Assembly: GCF_016586165.1 (NCBI RefSeq)
Contig: NZ_BCPR01000032.1
Span: forward strand, 1 to 52,415
Reading direction: 5' to 3'
DNA length: 52,415 nt
DNA from: Dyella sp. EPa41
GTDB lineage: Bacteria; Pseudomonadota; Gammaproteobacteria; Xanthomonadales; Rhodanobacteraceae
Under the pieces are notes generated by a model, which saw only the letters and a program-made list of their open reading frames with translations, searched no databases and was not told the DNA's origin. Positions 1 through 8,700 of the stretch are shown here, piece after piece; positions within the stretch are counted from its first letter, which is position 1, and every line of letters begins with the position of its first letter. A program made the position numbers and the translations under genes.

Positions 1-165
1 GGCACGCTGGAATGGGTGCCGCTGGACCGCCTGATGGCACTGCCGATGTGGGAGGGCGACCGTCATTTCCTGCCGCTGGTATTCGACGAGGATCCGCGTC
101 CCTTCCACGGCGTGATGCCGTACAAGGACGGCCGCATGCAGTCGTGGGCGTTCTCCCGGTTGTGA
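1..165 (+). CDS. Nudix hydrolase, C-terminal fragment (cut by window edge)
   Basis: The frame is open from the first base to a TGA at 163-165 and gives the last 54 residues of a protein. The tail contains EWVPLDRLMALPMWEGDRHF and then FHGVMPYKDGR. I recognise this pattern from the C-termini of MutT-type Nudix hydrolases of the 8-oxo-dGTP diphosphatase kind in Xanthomonadales. The Nudix box itself lies outside the window, so catalytic competence cannot be judged. Its stop overlaps the GTG start of the next gene (GTGA), so the two are probably translationally coupled. Confidence 0.65.
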   Translation, partial: GTLEWVPLDRLMALPMWEGDRHFLPLVFDEDPRPFHGVMPYKDGRMQSWAFSRL

Positions 166-569
166 GCGCGGCCACCTTGATCCGCATCGTCGCCGCGGTG
201 ATCCGCGATGCGGATGGCCGCGTGCTGATGGTGCGCAAGCGTGGTGCCGAGGTGTTGCAACAGCCCGGTGGCAAGCGCGATGCAGGCGACCACGACGACC
301 TGCATACGCTGGCGCGCGAGCTGCACGAGGAATTGGGTTGCACCATGCGGCGCGAGAGCGCGCGCTGGCTGGGACGTTTCAGTGCGCCTGCGGCCAATGA
401 GCCGGGTCACCTGGTGGAGGCCGAGGTGTATCAGGTGTGCATCGAAGGATCGATCGAGGCGCGGGCGGAAATCGAGGAAGTCCGGTGGATCGACCCGGCA
501 ATGCCGGGCGATGTGTTGATCGCGCGGTTGAGCGGGGAGCAGATCCTGCCGCTGCTGGTGGATGCATAG
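162..569 (+). CDS. Nudix hydrolase with a variant Nudix box
   Basis: A 135-residue protein that would hydrolyse a nucleoside diphosphate linked to another moiety; the substrate is unknown. The order is beta-strand IRIVAAVIRDADGRVLMVRK, then QQPGGKRDAGDHDDL and ARELHEELGC, which together form the Nudix box (residues ~28-50). Compared with the consensus GX5EX7REUXEEXGU, the first Glu is Asp and one residue is inserted before REL; the metal-binding REXXEE part is intact. I chose the GTG at 162 because the frame upstream of it is the shadow of the preceding Nudix gene and the GTGA overlap is typical of coupling. An ATG at 12 would add 50 residues with no family resemblance. Confidence 0.75.
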   Translation: MSAATLIRIVAAVIRDADGRVLMVRKRGAEVLQQPGGKRDAGDHDDLHTLARELHEELGCTMRRESARWLGRFSAPAANEPGHLVEAEVYQVCIEGSIEARAEIEEVRWIDPAMPGDVLIARLSGEQILPLLVDA

Positions 570-572
570 TCA

Positions 573-588
573 TTCACCGCCGGGTGAA
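573..588. terminator. Short hairpin after the Nudix gene
   Basis: TTCACC-GCCG-GGTGAA is a perfect 6-bp stem starting 3 bases after the stop codon of the Nudix gene. There is no T-run, so it is at best a weak or factor-assisted terminator, or an mRNA 3'-end stabiliser. Confidence 0.35.
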
Positions 589-690
589 AGCGGTCATCTG
601 CTCCCGCGCACGCCCCGAATTTCAATGTCGATTTCGCGCTGCCAATCGGCCCGTCAAAAGCCGGCTGACGAGGCGAAAGGTGGGGCCGTA

Positions 691-715
691 GTCGCGCACA
701 GGGTGCGCTCCCACA
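691..715. repeat. REP-like singlet (CTGTGGGAGCGC family)
   Basis: The motif GTCGCGCACAGGGTGCGCTC followed by CCAC is the exact reverse complement of the unit found as an inverted pair at 18809-18832 and 18901-18924. The unit is itself partly palindromic (GTGCGC). It resembles the short GTGGGAGC-type REP elements of Pseudomonas and Xanthomonadales. Three copies in one 52-kb window, all intergenic, support a dispersed repeat. Confidence 0.75.
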
Positions 716-734
716 ACACCAAAGTGCGCCGGTG

Positions 735-1050
735 CTTCGCAGGGCGATGAGCCGCGCAGCGGCTCGAGCCTGTAACGGGCCCCTTATGGCCCGAGCGGTC
801 GGGAGGCGGAATAGCCCGAAGGGTGGCCGGCATGGAGGCCGGCCAGTGGATCGTCAGGGCAGGACGCCCTGTCGATCCACCCCGCCTCCCGGCCGCGCCC
901 CCGAAGGGGCGGGACATCAGGGTCGCCTTTCTCTTGGTGACTTCTCTTTGGCGAGACAAAGAGAAGTTACCCGCTCGCCGGCAGGCGAGCGGAAGCCCGC
1001 GGCAGGCGAGCACACTGGCGGAATCATCGGACGGGACGAAGACAACAAAC
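735..1050. repeat. Structured intergenic repeat mosaic
   Basis: This stretch between the Nudix gene and the FUSC gene is non-coding and packed with inverted repeats. (a) GTGGATCG at 846-853 pairs with CGATCCAC at 873-880, continued inside by CAGGGC/GCCCTG with a 5-base loop. (b) GGGAGGCGG near 805 is complementary to CCGCCTCCC near 884, enclosing (a). (c) GGTGACTTCTCTTTG at 936-950 pairs with CAAAGAGAAGTTACC at 957-971, giving a 15-bp stem with one wobble and a GCGAGA loop. I recall similar CTTTCTTTGG...CCAAAGAAAG blocks as dispersed repeats in other proteobacterial genomes. No open frame with a ribosome binding site is present. Confidence 0.6.
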
Positions 1051-1052
1051 AG

Positions 1053-3137
1053 TCACACCGTCGCGGCCGACTTATGCCGGTTGCGACCCGTGATATGCGC
1101 CAACGTATTCACGTTGTCCACCAATCGATCGGTAATGCGCATCAGCAGGTCGGCCGCCTGCCGGTCCTCCCCCATGTTGAGCAGCGCGGCATACGTGCGT
1201 TGCAAGCCGCGCAGGTCGGGCAGGCGCTCGGGCGTGCGCTGCATGCGCAGGGCGGAGGCGATCTCGTGCAGTGCGGAAGATGCATGGTCGACGAAGGCGC
1301 ACATTTCCGCCGTTTCCGGCAGGTTGTCGTGGTCGTCGATCAAGGCTTCCAGCGTCATCGCGGTGCGCGCCAGGCGATTGCCGTTGGCGAACAGGGCAGT
1401 GGCCAGTTCCAGCAGTGGTTGTGGCGTGCCCGGCTCCGAGCGCATGCGGTCCAGCGAGGCCTGCGCGTTGCTGCGGGCCGTGCGTGCCGCGGTGCGCGCC
1501 TCGCGGCGGCCATCGCGTCGCTCAGGACGCGCCAGAGCGTGCAGGTAGTCGGCGTACGCATCGAGCATGTCCGACAGCGCGGCGCGGGCGCGGCCGCGTT
1601 CCCAGGTGGGCCAGAGCACGTAGGCGAGCAGGGCGAAGCCGCTGCCGAGCGCGGTGTTGATCACGCGGTCGACCACGGCGTCGCTGGAATTCACGCCTTC
1701 CAAAGAGAGCAGGATGACCACCGTGCCGGTCAGCGCCGCTACCGCCACGCCATAGTGCGCGGTGGCAAGGTAGCGGAAGGACATGCACAGCACCGCCATC
1801 AGCGCGAGATGCGCCCAGGTCTCATGCGGCGTGACGTGCAGCAACGCCGTGGTGAGCACCAGGCCGAGCACGGTGCCGACCACGCGCAACAGGCCGAAGT
1901 TGAAGGTGGCCGCGAAGTCCGGGCGCAGCACGATGGCCGCGGTCATCGGCAACCAGTAGCCATGGGGCAGGGCGAGCTGTCGCGCGACGAACAAGGTGGC
2001 GCTCAGCGTGATGGCGCTGCGTACCGCATGGCGGAACGCCACCGAATGCGGCGTGAGATTGGCGCGCAGCGTGGCGCGCGCGGAACTGCTGCGCAGTGCG
2101 GCGGGCAGTGGGGTTTCGGCGGCGGCCGCGCGAAGTTCGCCGCGGCTGCCGGCCCAGTTCGCATTGCGCACCGCGGCGGCGAGCTGGCCGGATAGGGCAT
2201 GGATATGCGTGGCCAGCCCGTCCGCGTTGCCACCATCGCCTAGCAAGGCGTTTTCGCTGGCCTGCAGCGTTTGCAGCGCGCGTTCGGCTTGCGTCGGCGG
2301 TTCGCCGGTTTCCAGCGCATCGGCGATGGCGGCGAGCACGCGCGCCGCATCGCCACGGAACATCGCGTGGATGGATGCGCTGGCGCGCAGTTCCGCCATC
2401 GCGGTGAGCTCCAGGCGAATGCGTTCGGCCAGTTCAAGCAGCACGCCGAACGCTTCCATGGCGCGGCCGCGGGCGTGATGGCGACCGAGCAGCGTGTGCT
2501 GCAGCGTGGTCATGGCGTCGGTGAGCGCGGGCACGTCGGCATCGTCGTGCGCCTGCTGTCGCGCCAGCGAGGACAAGCCGCGATACACGGCGGCCAGCGC
2601 ATGGCGCTCCGGCCGGTAGCGCTGCAGCGGCCAGGCCGCGATGGAGAACATGGCCAGCAGCAGGCCGCCGGCGAAGATCAGGCTGGCCGCGCCGATCGCC
2701 TCGCTCCATGGTCGCGGCGTGGCGGCCGTGACCACGAGCAGGATCATGCTCGTCATGCCTACGCGGGTCATGTCCGGGCCGAACACCACCAACAGGCCAC
2801 CCAGGAAGCCGAACACGGCGGTGGCGACCAGCATCGGCATCAGCTGGTCGCCGATCAGGAAGCCGATCAACGAGGCCAGCCCCGCGGCGAGCGAGGCGAG
2901 GAGAAGCCGGGCCAGGCGTTGGCGGTAGGGGCCCGGCTGGTCGGAAAACATGGTGTCGAGCGCACCGGCCGCGATGCCGAGGCCGATGCCCGGATGGCCG
3001 CTGGCGAGCCCGACGGCCAGTGGAAGTATCACCGCCGCCGTGTTGCGGACCACCACGCGCACGGGCACGTCCGGCCGCTTGGCCGTCAACAGGCTGTCGA
3101 CGACCGTGGCGCGCAGGGAATATCCGCTCGTGGACAT
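1053..3137 (-). CDS. FUSC-family inner-membrane protein (YccS/aromatic-acid-exporter-like)
   Basis: A 694-residue protein with the duplicated layout of FUSC/YccS proteins. About six hydrophobic segments lie in residues ~30-190 (for example LLLASLAAGLASLIGFLIG and ASLIFAGGLLLAMFSIAAW). A soluble helical region ~195-365 follows, then a second membrane block ~380-530 containing GYWLPMTAAIVLRPD, the most conserved FUSC stretch, and a C-terminal soluble tail. Relatives include AaeB/p-hydroxybenzoate efflux components and YccS; the transported substrate here cannot be read. ATG at 3137 is the only sensible start. The gene stands alone, 81 bp downstream of the amidase gene on the same strand. Confidence 0.85.
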   Translation of the reverse strand: MSTSGYSLRATVVDSLLTAKRPDVPVRVVVRNTAAVILPLAVGLASGHPGIGLGIAAGALDTMFSDQPGPYRQRLARLLLASLAAGLASLIGFLIGDQLMPMLVATAVFGFLGGLLVVFGPDMTRVGMTSMILLVVTAATPRPWSEAIGAASLIFAGGLLLAMFSIAAWPLQRYRPERHALAAVYRGLSSLARQQAHDDADVPALTDAMTTLQHTLLGRHHARGRAMEAFGVLLELAERIRLELTAMAELRASASIHAMFRGDAARVLAAIADALETGEPPTQAERALQTLQASENALLGDGGNADGLATHIHALSGQLAAAVRNANWAGSRGELRAAAAETPLPAALRSSSARATLRANLTPHSVAFRHAVRSAITLSATLFVARQLALPHGYWLPMTAAIVLRPDFAATFNFGLLRVVGTVLGLVLTTALLHVTPHETWAHLALMAVLCMSFRYLATAHYGVAVAALTGTVVILLSLEGVNSSDAVVDRVINTALGSGFALLAYVLWPTWERGRARAALSDMLDAYADYLHALARPERRDGRREARTAARTARSNAQASLDRMRSEPGTPQPLLELATALFANGNRLARTAMTLEALIDDHDNLPETAEMCAFVDHASSALHEIASALRMQRTPERLPDLRGLQRTYAALLNMGEDRQAADLLMRITDRLVDNVNTLAHITGRNRHKSAATV

Positions 3138-3218
3138 GACGCTTCGTTCGCTCCTAAACGGACGCCATTGTGCCGTACCATGCCTGAAGCCTGCGCTACG
3201 ATTCCGGTGGCGGTGGTC

Positions 3219-3971
3219 TCAATCGGCGCCGGCACCAAGCTGCCGCGACAGCGCGTAGAGCACGCGCAGGTCCTGCGCATCCAGCTCATTGCCGTCCATG
3301 CCGCGGAAATGGTGGTGGAACGAGCGCACCGTGGCGGCCCGGTCGTCCAGCGGATAACCGATCAGGCCCAATGCCATCCACGGGTCGAAGCCCGGCGGCG
3401 GGTCGGCCAGCACGCCGCGCGGCCACAGGCCAAAGCCGGCGTCGGCCAGCAGCTGCCAGGGGAAGCGCGGTCCCGGGTCGTCCTTGCGTCCGGGGGCGAG
3501 ATCCTCGTGGCCGATGATCTGGGTGCGCGGGATGCGCAGCCGGTCGGTGAGGTCGGCCAGCAGGCGCAACAGGCTGTCGATCTGCGGCTGGGTGAAAGGC
3601 GAGTGCCCGTCGTTGTCGAGCTCGATGCCGATCGATGCCGAGTTGACGTCGGTGATGGTGCCCCAATGCCCCGCACCGGCATGCCAGGCGCGCCTGTCAT
3701 CGGACACCAGCTGATAGATGCGGCCGTCATGGCCCACCAGGTAATGCGAACTCACCGGGCCGCCGCTGTTCGCCGTGCGCAGCGTATGCAGCGCCTGTTC
3801 GGCGGATGCCTCGTCGGTGAAGTGCACCACGATCAGCACCGGGCGCCGCTGGTCGGCATTGGGCGAGGGTACCCATTGCGCGATGGGGTTGCGCACGGGT
3901 GCCGGCGCGCAGGCGCACAGCAGGAGCATCAGTGAGGACAGCAGCGCAAGCCGGGCATGGGTCGATGGCAT
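3219..3971 (-). CDS. amiD: Lipoprotein N-acetylmuramoyl-L-alanine amidase, AmiD-like
   Basis: A 250-residue zinc amidase of the Amidase_2 (AmpD/AmiD) fold that would cut the MurNAc-L-Ala bond in peptidoglycan or its fragments. The internal ATG at 3971 gives a clean lipoprotein signal (SSLMLLLCAC), so the mature enzyme should be anchored in the envelope; an upstream ATG at 4055 would add 28 residues that spoil the signal. Zinc-ligand candidates are the His in VLIVVHFTD, the His in IIGHEDLAPG and the Asp in KDDPGPRFPW; the Glu in IGIELDND fits the conserved active-site region. Length matches E. coli AmiD, but I see no C-terminal peptidoglycan-binding domain. It follows efpL but is separated from it by a terminator. 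Confidence 0.82.
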   Translation of the reverse strand: MPSTHARLALLSSLMLLLCACAPAPVRNPIAQWVPSPNADQRRPVLIVVHFTDEASAEQALHTLRTANSGGPVSSHYLVGHDGRIYQLVSDDRRAWHAGAGHWGTITDVNSASIGIELDNDGHSPFTQPQIDSLLRLLADLTDRLRIPRTQIIGHEDLAPGRKDDPGPRFPWQLLADAGFGLWPRGVLADPPPGFDPWMALGLIGYPLDDRAATVRSFHHHFRGMDGNELDAQDLRVLYALSRQLGAGAD

Positions 3972-4031
3972 GGCGGTCACGTCGCGACGGGATGGTGCGA
4001 AGCTGCCGCACCGCGCTGGCGAGGTCAAGCG

Positions 4032-4065
4032 AAACGAAAACGGCGCCCGGAACACCGGACGCCGT
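4032..4065 (-). terminator. Rho-independent terminator of efpL
   Basis: Read on the minus strand, ACGGCGTCCGG-TGTT-CCGGGCGCCGT forms an 11-bp stem with one mismatch and is followed by TTTTCGTTT. It begins 25 bases after the efpL stop codon and separates efpL from the amidase gene. Confidence 0.75.
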
Positions 4066-4089
4066 CGACGCTGCGAAACGAGTGAATGA

Positions 4090-4653
4090 TCAGGCGCGGC
4101 CGGCGAATTCGCCCGTCAGCGTGTTCACCCACACCTTCTCGTCGTTGGTGATGTACTCGGGCACCTGGATCTCGACGCCGGTGTTGAGCTTGGCGGGCTT
4201 GGTGCGCTTGGTGGCGCTGGCGCCCTTCAGTTCCGGCGCGGTGTCGACCACGGTGAGCGCGACGCTCGTGGGCACCTGCAGGCCGACCGGTGCATCGTCG
4301 ATCACCTGCACGTAATAGCCTTCGACGCCTTCCACGATGTAGCCGGCGTTGTCGCCCACCAGTTCAGGGCCCAGGGTGTACTGCGTGTAGTCCTCGTTGT
4401 CCATGAACACATAGGCGTCGCCGTCCATGTACGAGAAATTGGCCGCGCGGCGCAGCAGGTCCATTTCCTTGAGGTCGTCGTCGGCGCGCAGGCTCAGGTC
4501 GAACTTGCGACCGCCGGGAATCGAATACAGCGTGAAGCGGAAGGTGACGTTGCCGCCACGCGCGGTCGGCGAGCTGCGCTCGATGTCACGCACCTGGTAC
4601 ACGGTGCCTTCGTGTTCGATCACGTTGCCTTTCTTGACGTCGGAAGCTTTCAT
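4090..4653 (-). CDS. efpL: Elongation factor P-like protein EfpL (YeiP)
   Basis: A 187-residue three-domain EF-P paralogue that binds the ribosome between the P and E sites and relieves stalling. The N-terminal KOW-like domain carries the tip loop [13 protein letters not shown] has a modifiable Lys at this tip; here Arg32 occupies it, which is the hallmark of the EfpL/YeiP branch that works without EpmA/EpmB modification. The middle domain contains [20 protein letters not shown] and the C-terminal domain [14 protein letters not shown], both conserved in YeiP. Full length with an ATG start. Canonical efp must lie elsewhere. Confidence 0.93.
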   Translation of the reverse strand: MKASDVKKGNVIEHEGTVYQVRDIERSSPTARGGNVTFRFTLYSIPGGRKFDLSLRADDDLKEMDLLRRAANFSYMDGDAYVFMDNEDYTQYTLGPELVGDNAGYIVEGVEGYYVQVIDDAPVGLQVPTSVALTVVDTAPELKGASATKRTKPAKLNTGVEIQVPEYITNDEKVWVNTLTGEFAGRA

Positions 4654-4661
4654 GGGAGTCA

Positions 4662-4754
4662 GGGAATAGAGAATGGTGAATAGGGAGGAGTAAAAGCAGG
4701 GAGCGAGGCACGGGCGGGGCTTTCGCTATTCCCCATTCCCGATTCTCTATTCCC
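4662..4754. repeat. GGGAATAGAGAAT inverted repeat pair between the SDR gene and efpL
   Basis: The arm GGGAATAGAGAAT at 4662-4674 is perfectly complementary to ATTCTCTATTCCC at 4742-4754. Each arm continues inward with degenerate copies of the same unit (GGTGAATAGGG on the left; CTATTCCCCATTCCCG on the right). Runs of ATTCCC-type units are, to my recollection, a common intergenic repeat in Xanthomonadaceae. The right arm ends exactly at the SDR stop codon, so the transcript between the two genes can fold into a long stem. Confidence 0.65.
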
Positions 4755-5516
4755 TCACTTCGGCTGCAAACGCACCGCGCCGTCGAGACGGATGGTTTCG
4801 CCGTTGATGTAGCGGTTGCCCAGGATGAAGCCCACCGTGTTGGCGAATTCGTCGGGCTTGCCCAGGCGCGAGGGGAACGGGATGGAAGCCGACAGCGATT
4901 CCTGCACCTGAGGGGGCATGCCGTCCACCATCGGCGTCCAGAAGATGCCCGGCGCAATGGTCGCCACGCGGATGCCGAAACGCGACAGCTCGCGCGCCAT
5001 CGGCAGCGTCATGCCGACCACGCCACCCTTGGAGGCGGAGTAGGCGGCCTGGCCGATCTGGCCTTCGAAGGCGGCCACGGAGGCGGTGTTGATGATGACG
5101 CCGCGTTCGCCGTCCTCGCCTGCATCGTTGTTCTGCATCAGCGAGGCGCCGGCCTTGGCGACATTGAAGCTGCCCACCAGGTTCACCATCACGGTGGTGG
5201 CGAAGGTGCCGAGCGGCATCGGGCCTTCCTTGCCCAGCATGCGGCCGGCACCCAGGATGCCCGCGCAGTTCACCACCACATTGAGGCCACCCATGGCCTC
5301 GCGCGCGGCGGCGACATTGGCGCTCACGCCTTCCTCGGAGGTGACGTCGGTGCGATGGAAGTGACCGCCCAGCGCCTTGGCCGCTTCCTGGCCCTTTTCT
5401 TCGTTCACATCGAACAGGGCGACCTTGCCGCCGTTGGCGACCAGATACTGCGCCACCGCGTGGCCGAGACCGGAGGCGCCGCCGGTGATGATCGCCTTGA
5501 CCTGATTGAGCTGCAC
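4755..5516 (-). CDS. Short-chain 3-hydroxyacyl-CoA dehydrogenase (HSD17B10/FadB2-like SDR)
   Basis: A 253-residue classical SDR enzyme. It has the NAD-binding motif TGGASGLG (residues ~11-18), an Asp at the end of beta2 (ALFDVNEE) that favours NAD over NADP, the NCAG motif, the catalytic Ser in INTASVAAFEGQIG and the YSASK Tyr/Lys pair. IAPGIFWTPM and the C-terminal NRYINGETIRLDGA match the type II 3-hydroxyacyl-CoA dehydrogenase group. That group oxidises 3-hydroxyacyl-CoA, including 2-methyl-3-hydroxybutyryl-CoA of isoleucine breakdown. The start is GTG at 5516 with only a weak Shine-Dalgarno. The branched-chain role is inference, though it fits the leucine genes elsewhere in the window. 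Confidence 0.82.
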   Translation of the reverse strand: MQLNQVKAIITGGASGLGHAVAQYLVANGGKVALFDVNEEKGQEAAKALGGHFHRTDVTSEEGVSANVAAAREAMGGLNVVVNCAGILGAGRMLGKEGPMPLGTFATTVMVNLVGSFNVAKAGASLMQNNDAGEDGERGVIINTASVAAFEGQIGQAAYSASKGGVVGMTLPMARELSRFGIRVATIAPGIFWTPMVDGMPPQVQESLSASIPFPSRLGKPDEFANTVGFILGNRYINGETIRLDGAVRLQPK

Positions 5517-5742
5517 GGGAAGTCCGTAAAGCGGTTGGAAAACGCCAATGGTAGCCCAGCGGGCACCATCCGGTCCGCAAGGCCGCCGCAGGCGCCCGGG
5601 TGGGCGGCCGGCCTATCACCGATAGCCGTACTTAGAGCTTTTGTCGGCGCCGGTTATATCCATTTTCCGGGCTCTTTTTGCAGTGCAGCGGAGTAAAACC
5701 CAAAGAGTTGGCTACAGGCGCCGCCACGGGAGGAGGGCTGCC
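5517..5742. promoter_or_regulatory. Divergent intergenic region, SDR gene / large membrane protein
   Basis: 226 bp between two divergently read genes. It contains a TATATC -10-like box at 5655-5660 for the plus-strand gene, with only a poor -35 match 17 bp upstream, and a small CTATC-ACC-GATAG palindrome near 5613-5625. A strong GGGAGGAGGG ribosome binding site lies at 5728-5737. No clear operator for a known regulator is visible. Confidence 0.4.
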
Positions 5743-8700
5743 ATGGAGCTGGGGGAAGACAAGCCGCGACACGGCAAGGGACTCGCCCGCATCTTGCCGG
5801 TGCTGGTCCTGTGGCATGCGCTGTCCGTTGCATGCCTGCTGCCCGCGGGCGTGGCACGGGCGACGGACGCGCCCCCGGGCTATTTCATGACCACCTCGCA
5901 ATTGGCCGATCCGCTGAAGCCGTTTGCGCATCTGCCCAGCCATGCATCGGTGCGGGTGCAGGCCGCGGTCATCGCACTTCCCGATCCGCTGGAAACGCGC
6001 CTGGGGCGCGCCTTCGATGTCGAGGTCGGCGCCGTGATCAGCGCCTTCCAGGCCAGCGGTTACGCGCTGGACGGTTTCGCGCTGGCGTGGTCGCCGCGCA
6101 AGCCGGGCGATGGCGACAGCTACCCCGGCAGCGACGGCCCCGCACGCAACCTGCCCGGCGTGCTGTTGTTCCGGCATGACAACTGGCGTGGCTGCCATGC
6201 GCCGCCGGACCCCGAGGCCTTCTGCGGTTCGACCTACTACGCCTTGTTCGTGGTCGGCGAAACACCGACGTCCGGCGTGCATCCCGAGGCTTTCGACGTG
6301 GCCGCGCGCTGCGTGATGGCCGTGGACGGCATGCAGGACCTGGGGGCGGCTGCCGATGTCGCGTCGCTCGACTGCCACGCCATCGCCAAGGACGCCAAGT
6401 CGTCCGACGGGCTGATGAAAACGCTGGGCTGCGGGCGCCGGCTGGATGTCATTGGCCCATCCTTCTCCGGCTCGATGGAGTCGATGGCGGCGGCTCTCGG
6501 CAGGGTAGCTGCCGATGCCGCCGCCTGGACCTGCGCGGGTTCCGGGGCCCGCGGGCTCAAGATCCGCCTGGTGTCACCTTCGGCCAGCGTGGACGACAAC
6601 GAGAACATCAACTCCCACGCGTACCTCAAGGCGGCGGACGTGCCCTCGTTCAAGGTGTCGTTCGAGTACCGCGCGCTGGCCTACAGCGTGGCCGACCAGA
6701 TGGACACGGTGATGGACTACCTGGAGCCACGCCTCGGGCCCGATGGCAACGTGGTCGTGCTCAGCGAGGAGTCGAGCTTTGGCGAAGGCGCACGCCATCT
6801 CGCCACCGATCGTCTCGGCCCCCGCAATGCGATCTGCACGCGGCGCCACGAAGGAGAAAGCAGCGCCGGGCAGCATTGCTGGGGGCATCTGGTCAACGTG
6901 CAGTTTCCGCCCAATATCGCGGCGATCCGCGCCGAGCACGTGAAGGCCAGGCAGGACGAAGACGCGCAGCGCAAGCAATTCCTGCCCGATCGCCTGCTCG
7001 AACTCGACCTTACCGGCGTGGACAAGAGCGCGGACCAGCCGCCGACCTACCAGCCAAGCCTCACGTCGCGTTCGGACGAGCTCATGCTTTACCAGACGTT
7101 CGATGCGCTGAAGAAGTACATTCGTCCCGCCGCGGTGATCATCGTGGCGACCGACGTGCGCGACCGGTTGTTCCTGCTCAGCGAAGTCAGGGACCTGCTG
7201 CCGGGGTCGCTGCCCATCGTGCTCGAACAGGACAACCTGCTGGCGCATCCGGATTATCGCGACATCAGTCGCGGCAGCATCACCATGCCCGCCGGACAGA
7301 GCCTGATCTGCCTCAACAGCGACAACGAGCCGATGCCGTGCCCGCCGGGCGAAGGGAAACGGAGCCTGTCATCGACTGGCGAGGACACCTGGACATGTCC
7401 CCTGGTGCCGCGGCATTTCGCTTTCGCCACCGACTACGCCGCCAACATGTTTCGCGCCGCGGCGCGACTGGCGAGGCTGCAGTATCTGCCGGCGGAGAAG
7501 CAGGATACGTTCACCGCGGCCGATGAAACCTGGTTGGCGCCGCCGATGCTGGTGGCCACGCTCGCCGGCTTCCAGTACGTGGATATCCAGAGCAAGCCAT
7601 CGGACACGGCCATCGCGACAAGTCCCTGCAAGGCGAAGCCGCTGCCGCAGGGGCGGCAGGACATCCTCATCGTGGCCGACGCGCGCATCCAGTTGCAGGA
7701 GCCGGTGTACCTGGCGATGACCCTGTTCTTCGCCGTGATGCTCGCGGTGGCTTCGTGGCTCGCATGGAACGGACGCGACGTTTCGCTGGTGGCGTTTCCC
7801 GTATGCCGCCACGCTTTGCGATGGATGCGCGTGACGCCGAACGCCGCGGAACCGCTCCGCCACACCTCGTCGGGATGGCTTCTCGCGTGGCTGGCGTTTG
7901 CTCTCGCAGGGCTGGTGATTGCCGGTGCCAAGGTCATCACGATGCTGCCGCCGCCTTCCTATGGCGACACCAACCTCGCCCATGGACGTGACCCGTGGGC
8001 GTTGCTGGCGTTGTGCCTGGGCTATGGGTGTTTCGTCGCGTTCGCGGCCCTGCGCCTGCTCGACTGGAACGCGCACAGCAACGTGCTCTCCCAGGCCATG
8101 GGCGAGGATTCGCGCTTTGGCGTGCGCCTCAGGCAGCAGGGGCATTGGCATGCCGTGGCGGGCGCGCTGATCTTGCTGGTATGCCTGCCGCTGAGCGTCA
8201 ATGACATGACGCCCACCAACACCGATCACCCCTGGATTTCCGAGTTGAGCGGGATCTTCGCGTTGGGCGGAAGCGCCTTCTTCTTCGTGCTGCTGGGCGA
8301 GACCTTCGATCGCTGGCGGCGGACCTGCCTGGAACTGGCCAAGGTGATACCGCTGGTGCGCGAGAAGACGGGCCTGGCCGAGTGGCCCACGCCCTGCCTG
8401 CTCGATGAGCGCCCGCGCAGCCCGTTCAACATCGTCATGCGCAGCGACAACTACGATGCATGGCGCAGGCAACCGCAGTCGGCGTGGGCAGCGCAGACGC
8501 GAAGCCTGCTCGACCACGCGTGGCCGTTCGGCGCCGGTGGGCCGTCGTTCCCTGTCTGGCAGGCGCAACTGGTGTCGGAGATGAAACTGGCCGCGGCCGC
8601 CGTGCGTACATGCGCATGGTGCGCCGTGCTGGGCGCCACGCTGGCGTTGATGCTCATGCAGGTCTACCCGCCGGTCTACCCGCGGCTGCAGACCACCGCG

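Noticed and set aside
732-2195. 487-codon plus-strand open frame running from the repeat mosaic into the FUSC gene
   Set aside because: It translates palindromic repeat DNA and then the complement of the FUSC coding region, with no ribosome binding site or recognisable domain.
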